64,000 bases of DNA from Candidatus Galligastranaerophilus faecipullorum (lineage in GTDB: Bacteria; Cyanobacteriota; Vampirovibrionia; Gastranaerophilales; Gastranaerophilaceae), in contig DVFS01000048.1 of NCBI GenBank assembly GCA_018713115.1, positions 1 to 64,000 on the forward strand, written 5' to 3'. The translations under genes and the position numbers were made by a program. Shown one piece after another: positions 55,119 through 63,452 of this stretch. Under the pieces are notes generated by a model. It searched no databases and was not told where the DNA came from. It saw only the letters and a list, made by a program, of their open reading frames with translations. Each line of letters opens with the position of its first letter. Positions within the stretch are counted from its first letter, which is position 1.

Positions 55119-56153
55119 TTAATACCCCTCTAAAATTTCCATCGCTGCAATTTTATTTGTATAGCTATTATCCAAATATTTTCGTGTAACAAGTGGTGTT
55201 GAATGTGCCATATAGCTTTGAATTTCATGTATTGGAACACAAGCTTGAGCCATACGAGTCCCAGCAGTGTGTCTAAATCCATTCCAACCATAGTATTTAA
55301 CATTTGCTAACGCACAAGATTCTTTAAGCTTATTTTCTAAGGTTTTTTCACTACGTGGAGTTTTTCTTGATTTATTGATAAATACATATTCTGTATCGTT
55401 ATCATCAAAATTTCTTGCAATAATTTCTTTTAGCTTTTTACCCATAGGCAATTCTATGGCTTTTCTACTTTTAGAGTGTTCACAAGGAACTATGATTTTA
55501 TTGCGTTCCCAATCAACCCAATCTTTATTAAACAGACGGATATTTGCTCTTCTTAATGACGTAATTAAAGCACAATCTATCATATCAACAAGCCAGAGTG
55601 GAGAAACTTTTTTAATAGCTAAAATCTCATTTTTGTTCCAAAATTTAAAATTCTGTTGGTTATATAACCCTAATTTTTTAACTTTAGAACAAGGATTCTT
55701 TAGAAGAATTTCATCGTCCATTGCAATATTATACATTTTAGATAGAGCACTAATGTATCTATCGATAGTAGTGTCTTTGTGTTTTTTTACGGTTCTGCAA
55801 TAATTTATAAGTCTATCAATATCGCTTCTTTTAATATCTACTGCTGGTGTTGTAATGCCAAAATATTCATTAAAGAATTTAACTTTAGACCTTACATGCT
55901 TTATATCCCCATTCTTTGCAAGGGTGTATTGTTTGTATTTTTCACCCAATACACCTATTGTTATGACTTTATCATTAGATAGCTTTTCTTTATTTCTTAA
56001 TTCGGCTTTTAAATTAGCAACATAAGCAAGAGCTTTTTCTCTTGAGTAACAGTTCTTACAAGCACCCTGATATTGCACTCCTGCCACTGTTATTTTATAA
56101 GAATAACCGCCACGCTTGTCTTTTCTGATATTGTTTTTATATTTACCAGCCAT
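55119..56153 (-). CDS. int: tyrosine recombinase / integrase
   Basis: 344 residues. An N-terminal arm-binding region (NIRKDKRGGYSYKITVAGVQ) and SAM-like core-binding domain (about 63-160) precede the catalytic domain (about 170-340). Catalytic residues seen are Arg201 or 202 (ITSLRRANIR), Arg294 (GFRHTAGTRM), His317 (YMAHSTPLV) and the nucleophile Tyr326 (TRKYLDNS). The His usually three residues before Arg294 is Asn291 here. It integrates the element at the tRNA-Leu 3' end. Confidence 0.93.
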   Translation of the reverse strand: MAGKYKNNIRKDKRGGYSYKITVAGVQYQGACKNCYSREKALAYVANLKAELRNKEKLSNDKVITIGVLGEKYKQYTLAKNGDIKHVRSKVKFFNEYFGITTPAVDIKRSDIDRLINYCRTVKKHKDTTIDRYISALSKMYNIAMDDEILLKNPCSKVKKLGLYNQQNFKFWNKNEILAIKKVSPLWLVDMIDCALITSLRRANIRLFNKDWVDWERNKIIVPCEHSKSRKAIELPMGKKLKEIIARNFDDNDTEYVFINKSRKTPRSEKTLENKLKESCALANVKYYGWNGFRHTAGTRMAQACVPIHEIQSYMAHSTPLVTRKYLDNSYTNKIAAMEILEGY

Positions 56154-56162
56154 AATTGAACC

Positions 56163-56336
56163 TTATGACGCAAGAAAAACTTTAATTTCATCAATTTTAA
56201 CGTACCAAATTGAACCAATTTGTTTGAAACAATTCGCTGGTATTGTTCCGTTGTTTTTCCAATCATAAATCGTGCTTACGCCTCGACCAATGGCTTTTGC
56301 AAATTCTTTAATTGTCATAATGTTGAACATATTCAT
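56163..56336 (-). CDS. excisionase-like helix-turn-helix protein
   Basis: 57 residues from the ATG at 56336, which has AAAGGATATTT upstream; the longer frame is rejected. MTIKEFAKAIGRGVSTIYDW and a wing-like IPANCFKQIGSIWYVKIDEI fit the MerR-type HTH_17/AlpA/Xis group. Directly upstream of the integrase in the same direction (9 bp), so it is probably the recombination directionality factor or an integrase activator. Confidence 0.8.
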   Translation of the reverse strand: MNMFNIMTIKEFAKAIGRGVSTIYDWKNNGTIPANCFKQIGSIWYVKIDEIKVFLAS

Positions 56337-56367
56337 AAATATCCTTTCTTTTTTTGTACATCTTTTA

Positions 56368-56480
56368 CCGAACGTGTTCGGCATATTATATTTATACAAC
56401 ATATTTTTTGTTTTGTCAAGTTTTGTCGAACGTGTTCGTTTATTTAAGTATTAAATTACATTATTTTCCGAACAAGTTCA
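56368..56480. promoter_or_regulatory. three operator half-palindromes in the divergent region
   Basis: CCGAACGTGTTCGG (56368-56381), CGAACGTGTTCG (56427-56438) and CGAACAAGTTCA (56469-56480) share GAAC-N2-GTTC. They sit between xis/int (minus) and the XRE gene (plus), and look like sites for the XRE repressor. Confidence 0.8.
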
Positions 56481-56487
56481 TTTTTTC

Positions 56488-56519
56488 TTGACACGTAACG
56501 GTTAAAAGAGTAGTATGAT
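56488..56519 (+). promoter_or_regulatory. promoter of the XRE repressor gene
   Basis: TTGACA (56488-56493) and TAGTAT (56511-56516) are 17 bp apart; TATGAT at 56514 is an alternative -10. The third operator (56469-56480) ends eight bases before the -35, so the repressor could act on its own promoter. Confidence 0.65.
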
Positions 56520-56539
56520 ATACAAAAGGAGAATCCCCG

Positions 56540-56956
56540 TTGAAAAATGCAGAAGACATAAGCAAACAGGCAAAAATATATGAACAGCTAATTTTAAATC
56601 AAATTGGTGCTTTTATTGCAAATAAAAGAAATGAAAAAAATATTACCATTAGAGAATTGAATAAAATTACTGGCGTTAGCATAGGTGTAATATCTGACTT
56701 AGAAAATGCTAAATCTATGCCAAGGGTTGAAACAATAATTAAACTTGCCGAAGCTCTTGAAATTTCTTTATCCTTAATCTTTGAGAACATGAAACCAGCT
56801 ACACAAAAAACATCTAATAAATCAAAAATCATACCCGATGACATGAATAAATATGACAAAATAAGCACTCTACTTGCCGGGTTAAGTTACGCCAAAGAAG
56901 AAATTACCGATATTATTTCATATATTAAATTTACTGACTATAAAAAACAAAAATGA
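56540..56956 (+). CDS. XRE-family repressor of the element
   Basis: 138 residues from a TTG start after AAAAGGAG. The Cro/C1-type HTH is IANKRNEKNITIRELNKITG (about 28-47) and VSIGVISDLENAKSMPRVET, where the recognition helix lies. The C-terminal 60 residues are helical and lack an obvious peptidase (LexA-type) domain, so induction is unlikely to be by self-cleavage. It is divergent from xis-int and most likely represses them through the GAAC-N2-GTTC sites. Confidence 0.88.
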   Translation: MKNAEDISKQAKIYEQLILNQIGAFIANKRNEKNITIRELNKITGVSIGVISDLENAKSMPRVETIIKLAEALEISLSLIFENMKPATQKTSNKSKIIPDDMNKYDKISTLLAGLSYAKEEITDIISYIKFTDYKKQK

Positions 56957-57030
56957 GATGAGCTTATAGCTAAAATAGGTAAAAGTTGTCAGAATTGCTA
57001 AAAAATTTTCTGAGAAGATTAATTTTTACG

Positions 57031-57312
57031 TTAATCTTTATTTTCAGCTACCTCTATCGACGTTTTAGGAACTATTTTTAATTTACAGTCGAATAAGTCA
57101 AGAATTTCTATTACCTCAGATAGTTGAAATGTTGCATTTGAGAATTTCTTAACTAAATTTGTTCTGCATCCAGACCGACCGAGTTTTTCTTCCAATATTC
57201 TTGCAAGTCCTGCTTTTGTTAGGTTTTGAGTGTCCATAAAGTCATTCATGAAATCTTGCACTCTTTTTTTTGTCTGGTCTGGGACTATATATTTTGGTTT
57301 TTGTTCTCGCAT
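57031..57312 (-). CDS. small putative DNA-binding repressor
   Basis: 93 residues: TKKRVQDFMNDFMDTQNLTK, AGLARILEEKLGRSGCRTNL, VKKFSNATFQLSEVIEILDL, FDCKLKIVP. The helix pattern looks like a lambda-repressor-like fold (a degenerate XRE: DxQNLTKAGLARxLE...NLVKKFSNATFQLSEVxEILD) of the type seen in phage-like islands. It is divergent from the small-ORF run and has palindromes in its promoter region, so it is probably the second regulator of the element. Assignment is by helix pattern only. Confidence 0.65.
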   Translation of the reverse strand: MREQKPKYIVPDQTKKRVQDFMNDFMDTQNLTKAGLARILEEKLGRSGCRTNLVKKFSNATFQLSEVIEILDLFDCKLKIVPKTSIEVAENKD

Positions 57313-57334
57313 CTCTGCCCCCTTATCTATATGA

Positions 57335-57420
57335 TAACTATATAGTTACTCTTGTCAAGTAAATAATTGCTGCAAAAAATCATGCCGAAAAGTTGACAAG
57401 ATATGTAACTATATGGTTAC
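57335..57420. promoter_or_regulatory. paired operators for the 93-residue regulator
   Basis: TAACTATATAGTTA (57335-57348) is a perfect palindrome, and GTAACTATATGGTTAC (57405-57420) repeats its TAACTATAT core. They overlap outward-facing promoters: TTGACA on the plus strand at 57393-57398 and on the minus strand at 57358-57353 with TATCAT (57336-57331). Confidence 0.75.
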
Positions 57421-57483
57421 ATGTGAAACGTAAGCAGTGCACAGCTTCAAGTAAATACTAACTTTAAACAAAGGAGCAAAACT

Positions 57484-57615
57484 ATGCAAAATATCGTTAT
57501 CACAACAGACTTAAATCTTGAAGAAGAAGCAAAGGTAATTAAATCACTCGAAAGCAAAATAGCGGAATTAAAAGAACTTAAAGACGAACGAATAGCCAAA
57601 GTTAAAAAGTTATGA
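57484..57615 (+). CDS. small hypothetical protein (43 aa)
   Basis: Reads MQNIVITTDLNLEEEAKVIK and continues as a highly charged helix (SLESKIAELKELKDERIAKV) to a TGA. AAAGGAG lies seven bases before the ATG. Its stop overlaps the next start (ATGA at 57612). No family recognised; a coiled-coil-forming small protein of the element's early operon. Confidence 0.7.
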   Translation: MQNIVITTDLNLEEEAKVIKSLESKIAELKELKDERIAKVKKL

Positions 57616-57776
57616 ATAAAGCCAATGTCTTAGAATTACAAGCTGGTTCACATACTTTCAAATTAACAGAAATAACAAGAAATAATATAGACACAAAAAC
57701 ATTAAAAACTAAGTATAGCGAATTATATAAAGCACTATTAAAGGTTTCAACATATTTCAAATTCGATATTTTATAG
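57612..57776 (+). CDS. small hypothetical protein (54 aa)
   Basis: Reads MNKANVLELQAGSHTFKLTE and ends KALLKVSTYFKFDIL. The start overlaps the previous stop by four bases, the pattern of coupled translation, which supports both ORFs. No family recognised. Its TAG stop runs into the first GGGGATTATTCCCC hairpin. Confidence 0.65.
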   Translation: MNKANVLELQAGSHTFKLTEITRNNIDTKTLKTKYSELYKALLKVSTYFKFDIL

Positions 57777-57790
57777 GGGATTATTCCCCT
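57775..57790 (+). repeat. intercistronic hairpin, copy 1
   Basis: AGGGGATTATTCCCCT: five-base arms, ATTAT loop. The same core recurs at 58288-58307. A further C/G pair (CCCC, then GGGGG at about 57798) could form an alternative stem. Confidence 0.7.
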
Positions 57791-57842
57791 TCCCCTTAGG
57801 GGGTAAAAGTTAAGTAATAGTGAAATATGAAAGGATTTGAAA

Positions 57843-58283
57843 ATGATAACAACATATAACGATGTTAATAAAGTATTTAGCAGAAACTTTGGCTCTGAAA
57901 GATTATACAAACGCAATTATTGCAGCAACCTATTATATACAGAAGGGATTTTAGATTTTGCACAAACTTTAGATGCTCATTGGTTAATAGATACGGTAAT
58001 ATACTACATGCCCGATGTCTTAAAAACCTATAAAACAGAAGAAGAGTCATTCTTTGTCGTTGAGGTTGCAGTAGATAAAAAACATCAAGGTTACTTTGAG
58101 ATTTATAGAGAAGGTTGGATTGGCAACAATTACCACGAATGTATAACAGTCGCTAAGCAAATGATTCCATTTATAGATTTACCAACCAGAGATGATGAAG
58201 AGATTACAACATACAAGTTCTTTTTAGAATTATCATCAGTAAACCCAATTGTTTACACCCTACTTTTAAGTTCAGAGCATTAA
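57843..58283 (+). CDS. DUF6876-like protein
   Basis: 146 residues from the ATG at 57843 (GAAAGGA upstream). RLYKRNYCSNLLYTEGILDF and LDAHWLIDTVIYY match the start of the DUF6876 family (LYTEG...AYWLID), and the C-terminal IVYTLLLSSEH matches its ending (LLLPSEY). The family is seen in mobile elements of diverse bacteria; its function is unknown to me. The middle region is diverged. Confidence 0.7.
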   Translation: MITTYNDVNKVFSRNFGSERLYKRNYCSNLLYTEGILDFAQTLDAHWLIDTVIYYMPDVLKTYKTEEESFFVVEVAVDKKHQGYFEIYREGWIGNNYHECITVAKQMIPFIDLPTRDDEEITTYKFFLELSSVNPIVYTLLLSSEH

Positions 58284-58287
58284 TTTT

Positions 58288-58307
58288 AAGGGGGATTATT
58301 CCCCCTT
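58288..58307 (+). repeat. intercistronic hairpin, copy 2
   Basis: AAGGGGGATTATTCCCCCTT: seven-base arms with the same ATTAT loop as copy 1. It follows the DUF6876-like gene and could terminate or protect transcripts. Confidence 0.75.
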
Positions 58308-58329
58308 ATATCAACTAAAGGAATTAAAG

Positions 58330-58635
58330 ATGGAAAAAATAGAAAAAGTTAAAATAAAAACATTTGAAGATTTCAAAGAACAACTTAAAAAAGTCAAAGA
58401 AACTCAATCTGAAATTGTCTTGTCATATTATAAATATTGCCATCTATTTGATAAGGATGAGGATTTAGACTTTAATTTCTACAAAGATTTGATTTTAAAA
58501 GAGCTTGAGCCTTATGGATTAGAACCTTCAAAAATAACAGATGATTTAGATTTGATATTTAAATTCAAGAATAAAGCTGAGGCAATTATCCATATCAAGC
58601 CTTTTGGAATTGATTTAATCATCTATAAAAAGTGA
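58330..58635 (+). CDS. hypothetical protein (101 aa)
   Basis: A small acidic protein: MEKIEKVKIKTFEDFKEQLK, a helix with SEIVLSYYKYCHLFDKDEDL, then FKNKAEAIIHIKPFGIDLII as the C-terminal strand pair. AAAGGAAT precedes the ATG. No recognised family; it could be a small anti-restriction or regulatory protein of the element, but nothing in the sequence proves that. Confidence 0.6.
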   Translation: MEKIEKVKIKTFEDFKEQLKKVKETQSEIVLSYYKYCHLFDKDEDLDFNFYKDLILKELEPYGLEPSKITDDLDLIFKFKNKAEAIIHIKPFGIDLIIYKK

Positions 58636-58702
58636 TTGTATGGCAGAAGGTAAACTTTATGGAAAATCTGAAAATTCTCCAAACCAAAAGAAAGGATTTA
58701 AA

Positions 58703-59294
58703 ATGAGTAAAGTATTTGCATATATAAGAGTGTCGACTCGTGAACAAAATGAAAACAGGCAACTAGATGCACTTAAAGATTTAAACATTGATGAAATAGT
58801 CGTAGAAAAGGCTTCTGGAAAGAACTTTGTAGGTAGAGAAAAATACCAACAAATGAAAGCTCAATTAAGAGAAGGCGATTTATTGATTATTCACTCGATT
58901 GATAGATTTGGTCGCAACTATACAGAAATCTGCAAAGAGTGGGAAACATTGATTGATAAGGGAGTTGATATTCAAGTCCTAGATATGCCTATTTTAAACA
59001 CAAGAGATAATCAACGGATTAACCGGGAGATTGATTACAGACATTGTATTAAAGCTATTAGGCTATGTAGCAGAGAAAGAAAGAACCAATATCAAAACAA
59101 GACAGGCTGAAGGTATTAAGTCAGCTCTTGCGAATGGTGTTAAGTTTGGAAGACCTAAATCAGAAATACCCAAAGACTTCATAAGAGCTTATGAATTATA
59201 TAAACAAGGATTGATTAAGGTCAAGGATGTAATGTCTATGTGTAATATTGCAAAAAGTACATTTTATAAATACGCAGAGTCCATAAAAACTTAG
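58703..59294 (+). pseudogene. serine recombinase/invertase (Pin family), frameshifted
   Basis: The ATG at 58703 (AAAGGATTT upstream) reads MSKVFAYIRVSTREQNENRQ with nucleophile Ser11, then GDLLIIHSIDRFGRNYTEI and VLDMPILNTRDNQ. The frame is lost at about 59015-59021; shifting gives GLTGRLITDIVLKLLGYVAE, the arginine-rich hinge and a C-terminal HTH (MCNIAKSTFYKYAE) ending at 59294. Net lesion is minus two or plus one base where relatives have DGLTG. Intact it would be about 197 residues. The catalytic half alone cannot bind DNA properly, so it is probably inactive. Confidence 0.85.
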
Positions 59295-59637
59295 GTGTGT
59301 TTTGTGTACCTTTTTTGTAGGAAATCACCTCTAAAAATGGTTGATTTTGCATTTAAAGAATTTGTCCACGAAAAGTGTACTTTTTATAGACAATTGAATT
59401 TTATACAAAAAATTGAATTGCATTGCTCCTTAAGATGCACGAAAGCCTTGTAATGATTGCTATTACAGGGCTTTTGTCTTACTAAATCCACGAATATTTT
59501 CTTCCAAATATAAATTAACCCAAAACCGAACTGTTTAAAGATTTGAAAATACGTCATATACTCAAATCAAAGCTTTATTTAAAAATCTAAGCACTATATT
59601 TAGCAATAATTGATTGAATATTTCCTACACATTTTAT
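59295..59637. other. 343-bp gap without genes
   Basis: AT-rich, with no credible reading frame. It holds a terminator at 59442-59475 and otherwise nothing recognisable; it separates the plus-strand small-gene run from the minus-strand nuclease gene. Confidence 0.6.
59442..59475. terminator. terminator between recombinase and hsdR-like gene
   Basis: AAAGCC-TGTAAT and ATTACA-GGCTTT pair with one bulge on each side, followed by TTGTCTT. Confidence 0.75.
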
Positions 59638-62600
59638 TTATAAAGATATAATTGCATTGTCATTTATAGTTTTGATTAAATGTATAATCTTGTCTGAATC
59701 ATTGCTCGAAAATACACCATCAATTCCATCTGTATTTGAATAAGTAAAAGGCTGTTCATATAAAATACTTAAATCTAACATTGTGCCATTAACTCTCAAA
59801 TATTCTATTATCATTTCTATAAATCTTATTTGATTAGAATTAAACTTGTTGCTATCTAAATATTCGGCAAAAACTTCTTTAATGGATTCAACATCTAAAC
59901 CAATTATCTTTCTAATAAACTCACCAAGACCTAATCCCCCTTGAAGATTATGAAGGTTTTCAATAGAGACAATATCAGAGTTTTGTTCTAAAATCTTTTG
60001 TAATTGTTCTATATCAGTGTAGGTTAATTTTTTATTATGTTGCAATTTATACAAAGCTAATATATCTTTATGCTCTAGTAAAAATGCTTTTACTTTCTTT
60101 TCATATCTTTCCATATCAATACTTGGTACTGGATTTGGTACTGTTTGAGGTTGAATATTTGTTATACTTTCATCCTCAAAATTAGTTACAACCATTTCTC
60201 TTTGTTCTTTATCTAGAAATTTAATTAAGTCTCTGAGTCTTATTCTTACATTTTCCAAGTCTGAAATTGTTACATTGCACCAAAATTCATCAGTCTGAAT
60301 TTCCTGTATAATTTCTAATTCTTTGTTTACCATAGGAATTGAAGATTTTTGCTCTAGCTTGCTTGCTATTTTAATCAAGTCTTTTTGGTATTTTTCAAGT
60401 TTTTTCGCATCTTTACCATATATTGCCAACTGTGAATTTAAAATCATTAAATCAAAATATTTACAATTTTCTTCTTCATCTTCATTATTATTCGGCAATT
60501 TGGATAACTTTTTTTCTATGTTAATGAAGTCTATATCATCTATATTATCCCATCTTTCTCTGGCAGAAAAACTTTCTACGGTTTCTAATTGTCTTCTTAC
60601 AATGAAATTATCTCTATCCATTGTTTTAACAGTAGAACATAAGTCATCTTTAATTTTTTTAGATAACAGTCTTAATATCTCATCATCATCCTTTATTTTT
60701 TCTGCCAATTCTAATTTCTTTAAGAATACTCTTTGAGAAATAGGCATTGTATCGGATGTCTTTGCACCATCAGGATTCATATCAAAATATTCAAAATTTC
60801 CACAAGCATCAAATATATAGAATTTTTCCTTATTTTTATTTAAGCCAAATAAGTTAGGACACAATCTTGTTCCTCGACCTATCATTTGATGAAATTTAGT
60901 CTTTGACCTAACAACTTTAAAGAATACCAAATTAACTACTTCAATGACATCTATACCAGTATCTAACTTATCAACAGAAATAGCTATTGTCGGTTCTTTG
61001 TCTTTGTCTGAGAATTGGTCTATTAAGTTTTGGGAATATTTAGTTTGGTGAGTTATAACCCTAGCAAATTCACCGTTATACTTCTTATAATTTGCGTTAA
61101 ATCTTTCTTCAATAAATCTTGCATGTTGTTCATTTGCTGCAAATATTATAGTCTTCCCTAACTTATCGCCACCATTAACTTTAATACCATTAGTCATTAA
61201 ACATTCTAGTATCTTATCAACAGTATCAACATTAAAAAGCCACTTGTTTAATTCAGAGGCATTTATCATAGGAGGAAGCGTATCAGTTTCTTCATCATAA
61301 AACTTCAGTTCATATTCTTCCTTTTCATCAGGTGATAAATCATCATACTTTATACCTTGTGTTAAGAATTTTGTTCCAGTGTTAAAACTCTCAAATGGTA
61401 CTAAATACCCTTCTTTAATAGCGGTATCATGGTCATAATAATCAGTTGGTACACCTTTTTCTAATTCAAACACTTTATAAGTATCTTTATCTATATCATC
61501 TCTTGGAGTTGCAGTTAAACCCAACATCATTGCATCGAAATAATTAAATATTTCACCAAATTTCTTATATACACTCCTATGAGCTTCATCAATAATTATC
61601 AAGTCAAAATGCCCGGCGGAAAATATTTTATTATCTCCCTTTTTGGCATCTATCAAATTCATCATTGTTTGATATGTAGATATAACAACTCTATTTGTAT
61701 AATCATTATTATTGGACTTTGTTATATCAACAGGATTTAGTTCTGGTAAATGCTTGGCAAAATTCCTTTGAGCTTGTACTACTAAGGGAGTTCTGTCTGC
61801 TAAAAACAAAATTCTCTTTGCCCAATTATATCTGGTTAAAATATCTACAATAGAAATTGCAACTCTTGTTTTACCAGTACCTGTTGCCATAACAAGCAAT
61901 GACTTTCTACTTTTGTTTTGAAAGTTTTCACATACACTTTTGATAACTCTTTCTTGGTATGGTCTTTCTGTAATAGTCTTATTTATATCAACATTAATAA
62001 GGTCTTTTTTGATGTTACGTCTTGTTATTAGTCTTTCTAAGGCTTCTTTTGAATAAAACCCGGCAACTTCTCTAGGAGGATAATTTTTATCATCCCAAAT
62101 ATAGTGTTTATAACCATTAGAATAGAAAATTATTGGTCTTTGTCCAAACTTTTTCTCTAAACAATTCGCATATAATTCAGCTTGTTCTCTTCCTATTTTG
62201 GCATCTTTTGTTGTTCTTTTAGCTTCAACAAGTCCTAAAGGTTTACCATCATCACCCCATAAAACGTAATCAACATAACCTATACCAGATGAAGAGCTGT
62301 ATGTCTTTGGCATACCAGATACTTCATATTCTATTGCATCAGGTTTTGTTATATCCCAACCGACTTCTTTTAATAGAACATCAATCAAATACTTTCTTGT
62401 TTGAGCTTCATTATAGTTGTAATCACTAGGCTGGTGAACTTTATTCTGTTCTTTAATTTTTTGGATTTTCTCCAGTAACTCTTGGTTTTCTTTTATTAAG
62501 TCTTTTTTCGCTATTTCTTCTTGTTCACGAGCTTCAATAATCTTTTTTAATCGTTCTATCTCTGCTTGTTCTTTGGTTTGTGTTGGAACTTTTGAAGCAT

Positions 62601-63003
62601 CAAATTGCAAACCAATAACAGGCTCATTAACTGAATATACCCTATATAACCAATACAAGAAATAAAATAATTCATAAGAAGATTGTAGAGCATCTTTAGA
62701 GGTTAATTTACCTATATCATGTGCTGCAATATTTCCCAGCTTTTTAACTACATTAACCTTTGGCAATAAAGGCGGTGGTAGCAAGTTCTTAAAGCTCTGC
62801 TCATAAATTAAAGAACTTAAGGAAGTATCGTATGGCAAAATCAAATCACTATCATTTTTGTACATCCAAATAACAGCTTTTTCCAGAGCTTTTCTATTAG
62901 TAAGACAAGCAAATACAGGCTTTGCATAAACAAACTCTTCAGCTTCTTTTGCTAATTCATATATGTCAAACCATTCATTTTTTAGGAATTCGAAATTGCT
63001 CAT
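59638..63003 (-). CDS. hsdR: type I restriction enzyme R-subunit-like nuclease/translocase
   Basis: 1121 residues. An N-terminal DUF4145-like domain (about 1-120) and a coiled coil (about 150-195) precede the HSDR_N nuclease domain, with the PD-(D/E)xK core in VDYVLWGDDGKPLGLVEAKR (about 245-264). The SF2 motor has MATGTGKTRVAIS (about 372), IIIDEAHRSVYKKFG (about 470), GLTATPRDD and QMIGRGTRLC (about 700). An EcoEI-type helical C-terminal region follows. Start ATG 63003 after AGGTG. Known R subunits need HsdM and HsdS; neither is in the window. Confidence 0.9.
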   Translation of the reverse strand: MSNFEFLKNEWFDIYELAKEAEEFVYAKPVFACLTNRKALEKAVIWMYKNDSDLILPYDTSLSSLIYEQSFKNLLPPPLLPKVNVVKKLGNIAAHDIGKLTSKDALQSSYELFYFLYWLYRVYSVNEPVIGLQFDASKVPTQTKEQAEIERLKKIIEAREQEEIAKKDLIKENQELLEKIQKIKEQNKVHQPSDYNYNEAQTRKYLIDVLLKEVGWDITKPDAIEYEVSGMPKTYSSSSGIGYVDYVLWGDDGKPLGLVEAKRTTKDAKIGREQAELYANCLEKKFGQRPIIFYSNGYKHYIWDDKNYPPREVAGFYSKEALERLITRRNIKKDLINVDINKTITERPYQERVIKSVCENFQNKSRKSLLVMATGTGKTRVAISIVDILTRYNWAKRILFLADRTPLVVQAQRNFAKHLPELNPVDITKSNNNDYTNRVVISTYQTMMNLIDAKKGDNKIFSAGHFDLIIIDEAHRSVYKKFGEIFNYFDAMMLGLTATPRDDIDKDTYKVFELEKGVPTDYYDHDTAIKEGYLVPFESFNTGTKFLTQGIKYDDLSPDEKEEYELKFYDEETDTLPPMINASELNKWLFNVDTVDKILECLMTNGIKVNGGDKLGKTIIFAANEQHARFIEERFNANYKKYNGEFARVITHQTKYSQNLIDQFSDKDKEPTIAISVDKLDTGIDVIEVVNLVFFKVVRSKTKFHQMIGRGTRLCPNLFGLNKNKEKFYIFDACGNFEYFDMNPDGAKTSDTMPISQRVFLKKLELAEKIKDDDEILRLLSKKIKDDLCSTVKTMDRDNFIVRRQLETVESFSARERWDNIDDIDFINIEKKLSKLPNNNEDEEENCKYFDLMILNSQLAIYGKDAKKLEKYQKDLIKIASKLEQKSSIPMVNKELEIIQEIQTDEFWCNVTISDLENVRIRLRDLIKFLDKEQREMVVTNFEDESITNIQPQTVPNPVPSIDMERYEKKVKAFLLEHKDILALYKLQHNKKLTYTDIEQLQKILEQNSDIVSIENLHNLQGGLGLGEFIRKIIGLDVESIKEVFAEYLDSNKFNSNQIRFIEMIIEYLRVNGTMLDLSILYEQPFTYSNTDGIDGVFSSNDSDKIIHLIKTINDNAIISL

Positions 63004-63100
63004 AAACACCTGTTTTCGAGATTATTATAGCATAAAATTACAGATTTTATTTACATATCTTCATGAAATACTTGATTTTTTGATTAAGAAATGTAAAAAT

Positions 63101-63132
63101 AAGAAAGCAGGAGAAATGATTCCTGCTTTCTT
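63101..63132 (-). terminator. terminator upstream of the hsdR-like gene
   Basis: AAGAAAGCAGGA (63101-63112) pairs perfectly with TCCTGCTTTCTT (63121-63132), with a T-rich run following on the minus strand. It separates the 44-residue gene from the hsdR-like gene, so the latter needs its own promoter in 63004-63100. Confidence 0.85.
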
Positions 63133-63247
63133 ACTAGCTTCCGACTTCGTCGAAAGCTATAACCAAGAGTTAAAGCTATTGGGGGAATGCGCCCCAACTC
63201 GCTTAACTCATTGATTTAATAGTCTGTCGAGGTCTCAATTCTGCAGA

Positions 63248-63382
63248 CTATTTTTTCTTTTTCTTTTCGCGTTGTGATAATGCACTAGCAGCACAAGCTT
63301 TTGAATCTTTGCTAGTACGACCATCTCGCAAAACTTTTGAAGCTTTTGAAGCTACATCTTTGCTTGTGATTTTTTTAGCCAT
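63248..63382 (-). CDS. small basic conserved protein (44 aa)
   Basis: Reads MAKKITSKDVASKASKVLRD, GRTSKDSKACAASALSQREK, then Lys to a TAG. GGAGG lies eight bases before the ATG. The SKDVASKASKVLxDGRTSKxSKxxAxSALSQ pattern recurs in small proteins I recall from plasmids and genomic islands of unrelated bacteria; their function is not known to me. The strong ribosome site and pattern make coding very likely. Confidence 0.8.
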   Translation of the reverse strand: MAKKITSKDVASKASKVLRDGRTSKDSKACAASALSQREKKKKK

Positions 63383-63452
63383 TCTTGCATCCTCCTTCCG
63401 TTTAATTGTCTTCAAGGCTTTTGCCTAGCGGATTTCGACCTATCCTTGATTT

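Noticed and set aside
56368..56438. LexA/SOS boxes (CGAAC...GTTCG)
   Set aside because: The half-sites are separated by two bases rather than four, and an XRE gene sits beside them.
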